Shown here piece by piece: positions 34,613-46,478 of a stretch of 64,000 nt of DNA (within the stretch, counting starts at the first letter, position 1; every line of letters starts with the position of its first letter). A program made the position numbers and the translations under genes. The DNA is from Caenorhabditis remanei (lineage: Eukaryota > Nematoda > Chromadorea > Rhabditida > Rhabditidae), in NCBI RefSeq assembly GCF_010183535.1, contig NC_071328.1:11098001-11162000 (forward strand), given 5' to 3'. The notes under the pieces are model-generated. The model did no database searches. It saw only the letters and a list, made by a program, of their open reading frames with translations, and was not told where the DNA came from.

Positions 34613-35899
34613 CTTTTGATTTCCTGAAATGATTGTTGTAGTTCATAGACAAAAAAGGAATTGATGTGCGAAAAATTATTTATTTAGAGAAGCGGCGGAC
34701 ATCAATAATTACAGAAACACTACCACACATACGCTTCATGAATGGCGACAGGAAAATAAAATATCCGTTCGGTAACATTTCTTGAGGAGTGGATGGAAGA
34801 TGGGAAATAAAACAGACTCTGAGGGAAGGTTATGTGTGGGTGCGTGTGAGAATGAGAATGAAAACCGGAAAATGAGACACAGAAAACGGAGGTTTAAGGA
34901 GAAAGAGGTTGAAGAAAACGAATAGTAAAGAGAGAAGAGCATTAGGGAACCCGCTTGTGATTATTCATAGTGCGTTTTGGGAAGCAATGAAAACCGAAAA
35001 TGTTACTGTTCCAGTACACGAGAAAGAGGAGAGAATGGAATTTAGAGAGCTCAGGTTTGGAGGAAAGAACAAAAAAGACCAATAATAACTTGATATACTA
35101 AAAACTGGGAAGAACAAAAACAATGAAATGATACTGTCAGCTCTGAAAGGATCGTGGTTCTAGATTCAGAGAAAACAGTATCACATCTGCCCTAACGAGA
35201 CGGAATTTGGGAATTGGTAATTATTATAAAGCAATTATTATAAAATTACGAAATGGTCGTGACTCTCATAGGGGCGAAGTAATGGGTTCTTGCATTTCTA
35301 TTCATCAGCCATTGAACTATGAAGCAGATAGATAGATAAGCAAGTTCACAATTTGGGTAAGTAGAACAAAACAAAGAAATTGCAATTCATGGAAGCGAAA
35401 TATTACCGGATTTCTGTAACGAGTGCACGACGTGTAGGGGGAGAGAGAAGTAAACCATAATAATCAATGATGAATCAAACGATATTAACTCGGGAAATAT
35501 GAAAATAGAAAAAATAAAGGCAGCTTTGGCGAGGGGAGTTCATAATTTGCGGAAAAACAATTTTTGGGCACTGTCCGATCGATAACAGGTCTAAACGAGA
35601 TTAAAAAGGAATAAGAAATGATGGGATGTGTGGGGCGAACATGAAAACAATGAAACTGATTATGTGAGGAGGGGAGACAATTTTTTTTAGAAAAATATTA
35701 TAATTTTTCGATATCTAATGGGCTTTTTTCGAATGAAAACTAACACTGGGCAAAAGGGATCTAAACGGGGAAGACGAATGTAGAACATGTAAAATAACCT
35801 GGAAAAATAACTAGAGGTGTTTTGATAAGGAGAAGAGAAAATTGTTATCAGTATGAGAACATGAACGAGGATTAAATGGGATAATGTGCAGAGGCAATG
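34613..35899. other. Convergent 3' spacer / probable long gld-4 3' UTR
   Basis: 1.29 kb between the Ser/Arg-rich gene and the last coding exon of gld-4. No open frame has coding character. The plus strand is A/G-rich, so the minus strand is CT-rich, as expected if it is transcribed with gld-4. Control regions of germline mRNAs often lie in 3' UTRs, but none can be defined here. Confidence 0.45.
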
Positions 35900-38800
35900 C
35901 TATCTTGGAGATCGGTTCGCCTGAGATAAAACAAAGTTTGAGACAACTAATCATAATACTGTTCGACGTACCAGTGATATCAGTTGTGGCTGCCGACTCA
36001 ATTCATTGGGATGGCATGTCAGGGATTGTGTGTCTAAGCCACATTCGTTATCCTTACGCAAATTGTGATGAATCTGCGATGGTAAGCAAGGAGCCACAGG
36101 TGGGATTGGAGCCGAAAGAGAAACTGTGGGCACGACAACTGCATTCCGGTAAGATCGCTCGTTGTTCGGAGTGTTCGAACCGACAGATGCTGAACTTTGA
36201 GAGACGACACCTGAATCAAATTAGTTTTTTGTCCCGTACGAGATCAGTTAGATTAGTTAAGTGCCCAGGAACCCAACACTTACCATTTTTCGGCACATTT
36301 CCGTTGGCGAAGTTCATATCAGCAGACGTATTGGTAGAAACTGATGACTTCTTTTTAACAGCATCTGCGTACATTCTTGGAGATCTCGGCTCATCGGATG
36401 TCGATGTCATTGCCGAACCATTTCCACTTTCATCTGTTGATGTTGCGTCAGCATGCTGAGATCGACGAGGTTGGAAATCAATTGAGGAAGGCATTGGGAA
36501 ATATGAGTGATTGTTTAGTCCACTACTTCTCGAGCCAGAAGACTGCCTGGAATGATTTGAAGAACTCGATGGTGCTCGGACATTTCGTCGTCCACGTTGG
36601 TTGTTATTGTTCATATTCTTTCTGTCCACATCATATCCATCGGAAATATCCGATCCTTGTGAATGGTTCCTACTTTGACGGTTTCTTTGTGCATATGTTT
36701 GTCGATGCTTGTGAGTTCCGCAAGTAGAGGCTACAGCGGCAGCGTAGTCAATGAAGTTACGGTTTGAAGGTGGCTGCTGTTGGGGGTAGAAATGATTGAT
36801 GTTTCCGAATTGAGTACCATTAGCTCCTGAAATGTTATAAAAATGTTGAAATGGAACCAATTTCAAGTGACTACTTGAAAATAATCAGTATCAACTTACC
36901 GACTTCCATTTTTCTATCATCGAAATTGGTTTGCGTCCTCTTGGAGAACTCTTTCTGAGTTTTCACAACCTCGCTGAATTGCTTCTTGAACTGAATAGAG
37001 ACAACCCCTGCGTCCGATGTCTTTCTGATATTACTCATTGAAGAATCATCGTCATCTTCTTCTGACGATGGAGCACCGAGCGATGATGAAAGTCCAGGGG
37101 AATCGGTGTCTTCTCTCTCAGAAATACTCGCTGCGGTAGATACAGTGGCGGAAGTGTTGACGGAAGCTGTTGAAGTTGGAAGTGGTGGTCCGGTGAGAAT
37201 CAATCCGTTATCATTATCATCTCGCTGCTCTCGCAGAGCATCCGGTCTAGCATCCTCGTCTTCCACCTCAGCTCCTAGACTAGCAGAATTTTCTTCTTCT
37301 TTCAACTTTTTGGCTGCAGCTTCTTGTGACTCTTTCTCTTTCTGCATTCTTTCTTTCAATTGAAGAAGAACTTGATTCTTAACATCATCGGCAGGATTAG
37401 TAATCTTTAATGGTTTTGCATCTCGTTTTTCGGCTCCAGATGGAGTTTTACGAAGCCACGCGTATCGTGATAAGTCGACCATTGGTGACACCAGAGTATT
37501 GTGCAATTGATTCAAGTCATATGTGACTGGGGTGTCTTGACAAGGAACTGAGAGAACCCCACTCATCAGCCAATTTCGGTATGTCAGTTCCTTTGATGTG
37601 AACGGCATTATCATATGGAGTAGAGATCCTCGATAGACTTTGGTTGCTAACTGGTTTCTACCTTTCCTTTCGCGTAGTGTGACAGCAACCATAAGAATCT
37701 GGAGCGCCTGTCCAAACGCATTGGCAATCGATGTGAAATTGTAAGTAGACCGACCAACGTCATTGGCAGTGAGGAGTGGATCCTCCAGGGCAAGATTTCC
37801 AGGTTGAGCACGCTTGTGGCCATATCTTGCACCGGCAGCTGATTTAGGAATATAACAACACTGCCCGGGTGAGATTCCCATTTCCTCATAATTGAACTCA
37901 AGCGAGTAAAGTTCAAGGAATCGAAGCAATAGGTGTCCAAGATTGACTCCACGATCATATATCGTCCGATGTCTCATATTGAGAGCATACAGCTGGAAAA
38001 AGTTAACAAGCAGAAGGACGAGTCCATATGAAGAGAGGCCTCCAGTGAATGTTTGGTTCAAGTTACGATAGTGAAGAAATTGCTTGAGAAGAAGCACGAG
38101 TGGTTCGATAAGTGGAAACTCTTCCTTGACCTGAAAAAAACCAAGTTCTTATAAAATTCTCATGAATAAAATTTTCTGAAACAAACCTTCGCAATGTATG
38201 ACGCTGCTCGAACTCCTTGGACAGTGTTGAACGAAATATCAATGCTAAGCCGTGTATCTCGATCCACCATTTTGACAATGGGCACGTACGCTCCTCCATA
38301 CACCATCACTGATTCAGCAATATTATCCATTTCGAGACCACGCGCAGTTTCGGCAAGCCACTGCAATTAACTAGTACACTCTGAGAAAAACGAGAGATAA
38401 CTTACATCACTTGATGAACCGACCCAATCTTCACATTCCACGAGTACGTCAATATCTGATGTTGGAAGAAACAAATTGGTTCTTAGACTTCCGAACATTG
38501 ATATTTTGATCGCTTTATGCTTCCATCGTTGTAACACTGAGTCACGGACCTAGAGAAACATTAATCAAAAAGGCTCAACAAAATTCATTACGTACTTTCT
38601 CATAAACTTTCGTTCTGAGTCTCGATTCGATTTCGTTCGGCTTTATCCAGTGATACATGTCGACGATTTCTTCATGCAGACCTTGAACTGTCAATCCGTA
38701 TCGTTTCCTCCGCCATGGGGCAAAGGGAAGAGCGTCTGTGTATCCAAACTCACAATTCTCACTCTGAAAATGGACGAAATACGTTATTTGAATCTCGATA

Positions 38801-39175
38801 GATTGAAACCCCACAAATTCCGAGGAAAAAAACTCCTGGGAAAAGGGCGGAGCTAAGCGCTCTGATTGGCTAATCAGTTGCGCAACATTGCTAATTAGGA
38901 TTTCAGCAGCCAATCAGCGCGCTTGGCTCCGCCTTTTTCCCAGGAGTTCGTTTCCCAGGAGATTTTTTTTTCCTCGGAATTTGTGGGGTCTCGATATATT
39001 GACAAACCTTGCAAGCCTTGGAAGTAGACGGTCGCTCTTGTTGCTGTGCCTGCTGACGTTTGTTTATCGCCTTCGATGTCTTCTGCGTATCAGAATCTAC
39101 GACAGAACTGTCTGAAGGAACGCCTGAAGACGACGTCGACGGTTGTGATGATGATAATCTACTTTCTTCATCCAT
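35900..39175 (-). CDS. gld-4: GLD-4 non-canonical cytoplasmic poly(A) polymerase
   Basis: Eight or nine exons join in frame from ATG 39175 (directly after an ACATTTCAG acceptor) to TAG 35900. A Ser-rich N-terminus is followed by the nucleotidyltransferase core with MFGSLRTNLFLPTSDIDVLV (GS plus DxD) and the third Asp in RLSIDISF. The PAP-associated domain contains NLGHLLLRFLELYSLEFNYE. A long low-complexity C-terminal region follows: acidic, coiled, then RNRQSRNHSQGSD and an RGRR patch, with an Arg-rich/Ser-rich tail. In C. elegans GLD-4 works with GLS-1 in germ cells to promote general translation and entry into meiosis. The 3' end is ambiguous: a consensus donor (CTG|GTACGT, about 35969) and acceptor lead to a tiny last exon, otherwise the frame stops at 35951. 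The first intron contains a foldback element. Confidence 0.93.
38807..38988. mobile_element. MITE-like foldback element in the first gld-4 intron
   Basis: About 180 bp with long terminal inverted repeats: CCCCACAAATTCCGAGG at the left end and CCTCGGAATTTGTGGGG at the right. The arms continue through CTCCTGGGAAAAGGGCGGAG and GCTAAGCGCTCTGATTGGCT and their reverse complements. Flanks show an imperfect direct repeat, TCTCGATAGATTGA (38793-38806) and TCTCGATATATTGA (38989-39002), possibly an aged target-site duplication. It lies within the roughly 240-bp first intron and leaves both splice sites intact. Confidence 0.8.
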
Positions 39176-42100
39176 CTGAAATGTGTTTCAATAGCATGAT
39201 AAGTTTTTGGGTGAGAGATAAAAACCAATGAAGTGATTGGAATGTGCGGTTTGTACTCCTCACCAGAACACAAATAGTTGAAGATCAAAAAACCGAGAAG
39301 AACTCATGAATCTTCCACTAAACCGAGTTCCGGAAATTCGCAAAAAGTTATCGAAAGCGGCGGAGAGAAGAGAGCAGGTGAAAGGTTTTGAGATATAACC
39401 AAGTGATGAGATGAGCAGAGCGTCAAAGAAAGAATGAGGTGTGAAGAAGAGAGAGTGATAAGATAATGTCTCCAATGGGAATAGTTTTTGAGAGAGCTCC
39501 CACATCTAATAGGCGGGCAATGAAGAGAGGGGCAGAAGTGAGAGAGGGAGAGGAAAAATATCTGATACCACGTTTTTTGACAACAAAACAAAACAACTGT
39601 TGTTGCTTCACAAGAAGAAACCAAAAGAAAATCATTTGGGAGAAGAGAATGAGGAAACAACTGAAACATTGAGCGTGATTTTGGAGTATTAAATCAAGTT
39701 TTCCATCGAAAAAAGCTAAAATCTCAAGAAAAAACATTTCCATCTCCAAAGTATGCTGGTCTCCATAGAAAAAAGCGAAACCGAACTTTCTGCTGAAGAT
39801 TTATAAGTACAAATAATATTACTCTTTCCAGATGTTCTTGAGGAACACACGATGCTATACAAACATCATCAACATTATTGCTCTCTGCTCGCTTCCCTCA
39901 TTCTTCACATTTCAACAATATCACTTAGAAACGGATGAATTCAGATGGCAGATCAGAGAAAGAGAAACAAAAGATATCTGTTTTCTTCGAACAGACGTTG
40001 GAAAACGTCTGAGGGGGATCAAGAGTAAACAACACGTTGAAAAGAGAGGATGAGAGAGGGAAGGAGAAATGTGTTCCTAGAATCTCTTCGTTTTCCGGTC
40101 TGAGAAGAAGATATTGAGCAGAGAAGAGCTGATACCATTTTGGACCTAATTATATCAGTTGAAGTTTATGCAAACATGAACACACACTGACAAGAATTGA
40201 GAAGAACTTTGCTAAAATTGATTCAAAATTGGGTTTCAAGTTAACAAAAGAGAAGCGGAACTAACAAATGTATCATTCATATATCAAAGAAGAAAATTAG
40301 AACTGTTTTCCTTCGTCGAAAATCTTTCTTTCGCATTGCAATGGACTAGAGAGGCGGACACTGGACGACGGAAAGATAAAAACTAAAGAGATTGTTTCGA
40401 TCGGCGGAGAAGAGAGATTGTGAGATCAAGAGAGATCTGAATGAAATAACGGGGATAGACGGAATGAAAGAAAAACTGAAGACGTTGTAATAACAAATAC
40501 TTCTATAACGCGTGCGTGACAAAGCATATCATCAGTTCACTTTGGGCACTACTATTATTGAAACTTAAGACATGCATAATAACTAATTATTTAAAAGTAC
40601 AAGTTTGCAAAGTGAAAAACAAAAGGAGATGCTTCTGAGTACCGGGAAGTAAATGTTGAGATATTTCTTTAAAAAAGTGAATGTTTTTTGTTTTTTCTGG
40701 TCAAATTCTGGGCATTTAAAATGGGAATCAAGAACTACAAACACATAAAAGACACAAAACAGTCAGGTAGTGACGATGAGAAAACACACAGCCACGGCCA
40801 TCGCCATTGCTCTCTCCTGTCCACCCTTCTCTCTTCTCTTCACATTCATTTTGTTCACTCCTCTCCATCTCTTCACCATTATCAAAATAGCTGTTTGCAG
40901 TTTGCACAGCAGCAAGCAACTAGCTAGCCAGACCCATCGCAACATACAGCTAAATGTCCTCCTCCACCACCTCCGCAACAAGACGGAACATTGGTAGAAC
41001 GGAAACCTTTGCGGAAATTAATGAAGTCATTATCAACATAAACTGGCTAATTACTGACAGAAAAGCCAAGAACTTTATGGGTACAATTCTGTGAAATAAA
41101 GATATTTGAGAGCACGGGTGTCAAGACACCAAGACACAATGAACCCAGAAATTCCCTAAATATCACTGAATTTATGATTAGCTGAAAATGAGAGAAGTCA
41201 CGGAAATGACCACATTGCTGAATGAGAAGAACAACGACAAAATGTGAATGCATTCTTTATAACCAGCCAGCTTCATCGTCATGATCTTCTCTCTTATCTC
41301 TTCAAATATCCTCCCAAGTCTATCCATCAAATTGCTTCATCTCCTTCTTCTTCTCCTGCTTCGTATTTAATGATAAGAGACACAATGATAACTTTTTGCT
41401 GATAACAATAACTGACAAAGAGAGTGTCCCTCTCTTCCCAGTCATTCTTTTCTATGCCTATTCATCTTTCTGTCCCCTATAGAGAACGAATCCGGGTCAT
41501 TCTTACTTCTCATCTCTTCTTTTCCATTTTGGGTGAGACTTTCCAATCAAAGTTACCCAGCCCAACCAAAACTCTCTAAACGCTCTGACGGAATCGGCGA
41601 ACGGTCAAGACAATTAGCCTTTTCCATGTCGAATCGATTCGTTTAAAAAAGAATGAAGTGAAGCAATGAAAAAGAAGAAGAGGAAGTATATATAATCTCT
41701 GATCAACTAGGTGCCGCTTGCTGCAGTTTGGTGGAAAATTACGTCGAGACGAAGGAAGGGTGTTTCGAGTGATTTAAAAACTGAGAAACCGGTCGATAGT
41801 AAGGTAGAAACAGACAGAGAAGTATAGCAGGTACAATTGGATTCAGTTATGAAGAGTGTTTTTTTTTTGAGACGGTTCATTGAAAATATCAGCCCATTTC
41901 AAAGTAATATCATTGTTTTTTTAAACTAAATTCAAATTAGGTTGTGTTGATTACAATTTTCGAGCGACATCTATATATATATAAAAACATTGATGATCTT
42001 CTTTCTCTGTTATTTGTTTCATTTTAAACAAACGAAAGACTCCAGAAAGCCGTTGAGGACATTTCAAACTATTCGTACAAACATTACGCAAGTAAAGACT

Positions 42101-44729
42101 TAGGATCTGACGAAAGAACTACAAGTTACGCGAGAAATCACAGTGCTCTAGTCGGCTCTCTCAGAGCAAAAAAATGAAGAAAACTACTACTCGACCGGTA
42201 TTTCGACTCAAATTATTACTATAGCAAACAAAGAACGGGCGAATTTGGGAAATAGTAAATGTGTTGAAGAGAATGAGATTCAAATAGAACAGGAGAACAA
42301 GTGCAGAGATCATAGACAATCGGGGAAAATATAAAAGGGATTTGAGATAGAAAGAGGGAAACGTATGAATTACTTGAGCAGAGTAATAAAATTGATAAGA
42401 AAAAACACCGAACAGTAGCTTGTGATTACAGAGATAAGTTTCTCGCCTTGTTGGGCAAATACGCCATTATTGTCCGATCAAAAGAGAAGAGAAAAGTGGG
42501 TGAGAGCCACGAAGGAAAAATCTCGGAAATGTGAGTGACAATAACTGTCGCTTAACAAAAAGTGTTCACAGAAACACTTGAAAAAGTTAATTGACTCAGA
42601 CGGAGTAAGTCACAAAAATTAGGTTTCAGTATATTTCAAATACAGTCAATATCTATTAAGAACTGTTTTGAACTGCATTAAATTTAAATACGATCGAATA
42701 GAACTACCAAAATTATAATAACACGGATTCTACAATACCACTCCGATGTTGATAAACTAAATAACTAATACAATTGTTTTGTTTAAAATGTTGCAATAAG
42801 GGAAAGAAAAATCATATATACACATACGCTCATACAAAAAAAAAAGCATAAAGAAGAGGTATTGTTGAGAAGGGAGCGAAAAGATTGAGAGAGAGAGCGG
42901 GCGACCAGCAGTAGCTGCAGTGACGGGCAAAAATGACGATGATGAGTACGAGAAAGATGAGAGAATGCCAAATGGTATGGCAATTAGTGGAGGGCGGTTA
43001 GACAATATGGCGAAATGAAGGATAGAAAACAACTAGAACCGACGGAAGGAAATGAAGAAAATGAGAGATGGAACCGGGTCTCGAAACGATATATTCGTTA
43101 GTAGAGAAATTATAAATTATGAAGTCGATGAAGACTAAACTGATTATATCTTCATTCATAAATAGTTAAGGATGTCAACTGCTGTTACATGATTTGTTAT
43201 ATACCATATTATATTAATATTTTTCATGAAAAAAAGTATTTTTGTTAATAACCGATAACTTTTTTGAAAGAAAAATAGTGGATATTGATAAAATTTTACT
43301 TCTCCCAGAAAGCACAAAAACTGTTTTGTTGACTTTTAAATTAGAGAACTGCAAAAAAAAAAACACAGCAGTTTACTAATTTCTGAATAAACTTAAACGG
43401 AATTTTCACCTGGCCAACTTACAAACTTTAAGAAATTTGGAATGAACTAATGCAATTTGTGTAATAAAAGTAACAATGCCGCAGGAAACTCTTTTGAATG
43501 AAAGGCGTCATTATCACAAAATCAAATTCATGCATTGTGCATATGAGCTACAAAGATCAAATTCGTCAAAAAGGAGTAATTCGTCTCGAAGTTTCCATGA
43601 CAGTGTACTTTGACCTTTTCAAAATGGGATATCATTTTACAAATACTGACGAAATATAGTAAACAAACTATCACAGTGGATTTTAAAACTTGGAAAAACA
43701 TTCTACATCACCTAAAATAAGCAAAAAAAGAAGTTGGATGAATCACGATTTGAAAACATGTATGAAGACAGAGCCCGTGAGAGAAGATTTCGTCGGTTAT
43801 TTCTCGAGATACATAAGAAAGAAGCTCAATATTATCAAAACGAAGAATATCTCTAAACAAAAATAGCAAACGAAAAAATATTTTTGAAGAATTGAGTAAA
43901 AAATAACTACAAAAAATCTAGAGGCTTAGAGAAACGAATGAGATGATCGTAGAGTGGTGTTGGGAGAGGACGACGCAACACAAGAGGAGACGAGAAACTA
44001 GGCGAAAGTTGACAGAAAACAGAGATTATGGCGACCAGTAGGACCGAGAGAAAACAGATGAGGAAGTGCTAACAACGAAGAGACGCAGAAAATTGTGCAG
44101 AAACAATTCGGAAAAAAGAAGAAGGGAAGAGACCCCCGCGCCTTGTTGGAAATAGAAAACTGGCGGCCGATCGGAAAAGCGAAATAGAAGAAGAGAGAAG
44201 CGATAGTGAACGTGGGCGCCGCGTGGAAGAAAAAATGTCCGATAAACTGCATACCTACAAATGGAATTATGCTATTCCAGAATCTCCTTTTTTTTTAGAG
44301 TTTTAATTGTCATTTTCGGTACTGTATGCTAGTTACAACTAGACATTGAAAATAAAGTATCAGTGGTTTGAATGCCGTCAAAAAACACTTCGACTGAACG
44401 AATACGGATGATAAGGAAGTAATAAAGTGTTTGAAAAGAACTAAAACAATCGACTGCAGCAAAAAATACATGGGAAGGGACGCTTCGGTAAAATTTTTTG
44501 AAAAAGTTTTCCTTTTATCAAAACTCGCTCTGATTGACACATTATAGAAAAGTTTGAGAGAACTGTTGAATTCCAACCTTCCGAACACAAAACGTAATTT
44601 CAAAGAAACAACACGGTAAAACTTTCTGAGTCATTCCTTCAGTAAACGTCATTTCTTCCCAGTCAGGTGATTTGTGAAACTTAGACCTGTAGGAAGGATG
44701 TTGAAATATTTGAAAAGAGAACTGCATAA

Positions 44730-45112
44730 TGCACCTATTCACGAAGAAAAAGTGCTAATTAAAATGCCACATTTTGCATTTTAATGCTATTCACGAATGC
44801 ACTTTAATGTGCATAAAAAACACTTTAATTCGAATTAATCTGCATTAAAAAGCGAATTAAAATGCACATCGTGGCGAGATATCTTAATTAAAATGCATGC
44901 GCCTTTAAGATTTGTGTGGATTTACGGATTTTATTAAAGGCGCATGCATTTTATTCAAGATATCTCGCCACGATGTGCATTTTAATTCGCTTTTTAATGC
45001 AGATTAATTCGAATTAAAGTGTTTTTTATGCACATTAAAGTGCATTCGTGAATAGCATTAAAATGCAAAATGTGGCATTTTAATTAGCACTTTTTCTTCG
45101 TGAATAGGTGCA
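44730..45112. mobile_element. 383-bp palindromic (foldback) element, PIF/Harbinger-like
   Basis: Two arms of about 175 bp are near-perfect reverse complements around a short centre (about 44905-44935, AGATTTGTGTGGATTTACGG). Ends are TGCACCTATTCACGAAGAAA and its reverse complement. TAA is duplicated at both sides (44727-44729 and 45113-45115), the 3-bp TWA duplication typical of PIF/Harbinger elements. No coding capacity. Arm divergence appears very low, suggesting recent insertion or gene conversion between arms. Confidence 0.85.
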
Positions 45113-45524
45113 TAAAGTCGGAAGTAATAAACTGTACGAAAAAGCAACGAATGAGTTATCATAAATATGTATGAGGGAAAGCTGACAGCGGGAAAGAAAT
45201 ACACAACTAAGTGTTTCTACAGGTGACTATATCACATCAACAATATAAATGAGTGTTTATTGTTTTCAATTTCTTTGTTTGTTTTGCTGAAAAAGTTGTT
45301 ATTTGTAAAGGAGTTGCTGAGAGATCCTAATCACAAGTGGGCTACCAAGTCAGAGAATTTAAGTATTTTACATGGGAAATCTGACAATTAATACATTCAT
45401 CAAATCGCGTAAAATTAAAAAAAAACTTATCACAAACAGAAAAATGAAAGAACTTAATCGAAGCAAATATTGAATGAGAAATACCGCCTGAAATAAAATT
45501 AAAAATTTCAGAATTCAAAATAAG

Positions 45525-45590
45525 GCGCTTCTCAGTGGAGCATTACTTCCTGGCCGAGGCTTTTTCTAGGCCGCCACGAAAACTGTAGAA
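45525..45590. repeat. Fragment of a common Caenorhabditis dispersed repeat
   Basis: The tract CGCTTCTCAGTGGAGCATTA, CCTGGCCGAGGCTTTTTCTA and GGCCGCCACGAAAACTGTAG resembles a repeat I know from C. elegans intergenic DNA (ending in TTTCTAGGCCACCACG). This is recognition from memory, without alignment. Confidence 0.5.
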
Positions 45591-46478
45591 ATTTTTTAAA
45601 TTTTTTAATCGTTTTTTATTTTTATTTTCTTGAATAGTTTTTTCTTTTGAGGAGGTTTCATTTATACTCAAACTTCATTCTTCTGTTGAATTCATTTTAA
45701 CTTTTTAAATTTCTCACTAAGATGTTATTTGCTTGAAAACTGAAAAATTTAATTCTTTCTGTAAATGCCATCCGTTCAACTAAATAGAATGAATTAACAT
45801 GCTTCGATTTTTGCTTTTTTTTTTTAAATATTTTTTCCAGCTATAATGAGGTGTTGTCTTTTTTCAATCAGCTTCTGATAAATTCAGTGTAAATCCATCC
45901 CTTTGCATTACTGGACGAAATGTCCCTCCGATTATTCTTCTCCTTTATATATTTCTCACATTTGAATGCATCCCCTCATTTTTGGCGACAACACGGGCGG
46001 CTCGAAGGGCGCCGCGTCTTTTCCTGTCGGGCTAGGCACGATCGAGAGATAACACAACAACTAGAGTGTACGAGACACAAAACGAAGAATTTATCGATCG
46101 GCGCGGCCCACAGAGACGAAGGACTCTTCGTTTCTTCCCGTCTCGTTTTTTTCAATGATTATTCATTGGTGTACGGCCTTCAATTTATCGATTTTCTTGT
46201 TCGCCTCGCATTCATTTCGAACTGGTTTCGTCACCTCGTCATATGACTCGATTCCCTAGTTTTTCTCATTTTTTTGGCATTGCAAGACTAAAGATTCTCT
46301 CAAAGACTTTCAAGATGAAGCAACCTAGTTCTATTTCTCATCTCATCATCTCTTCGTGCATATTGAAATCCCTATTGAGGTATGCAAACTGATAACAAAT
46401 CTCGAATTCTTTTTGTGCCCTCTAATAATACGTGGCGTTATTGTTTTCGTTTAAAACCGCTCAATCGATTGGTTTCAG

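Larger units (their letters stand above)
39176..46478. other. Long non-coding region between gld-4 and nduf-7
   Basis: 7.3 kb with no supportable gene on either strand. From 39.2 to about 45.4 kb the plus strand is A/G-rich with many GAGAGA tracts, implying transcription of the minus strand from upstream of gld-4. From about 45.5 kb the plus strand becomes T-rich, as expected for an outron or 5' intron of nduf-7. It contains a 383-bp palindromic element (44730-45112) and a dispersed-repeat fragment (about 45525-45590). No tRNA was recognised by eye. Confidence 0.5.

Noticed and set aside
36377..36727. 116-codon plus-strand frame opposite gld-4
   Set aside because: It is the antisense shadow of a Ser/Asn-rich gld-4 exon.
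39304..39749. Hydrophobic minus-strand frames of 108-121 codons upstream of gld-4
   Set aside because: Composition (Leu, Phe, Ser, from CT-rich DNA) is the expected result of pyrimidine-rich non-coding sequence; no domains or splice sites support coding.
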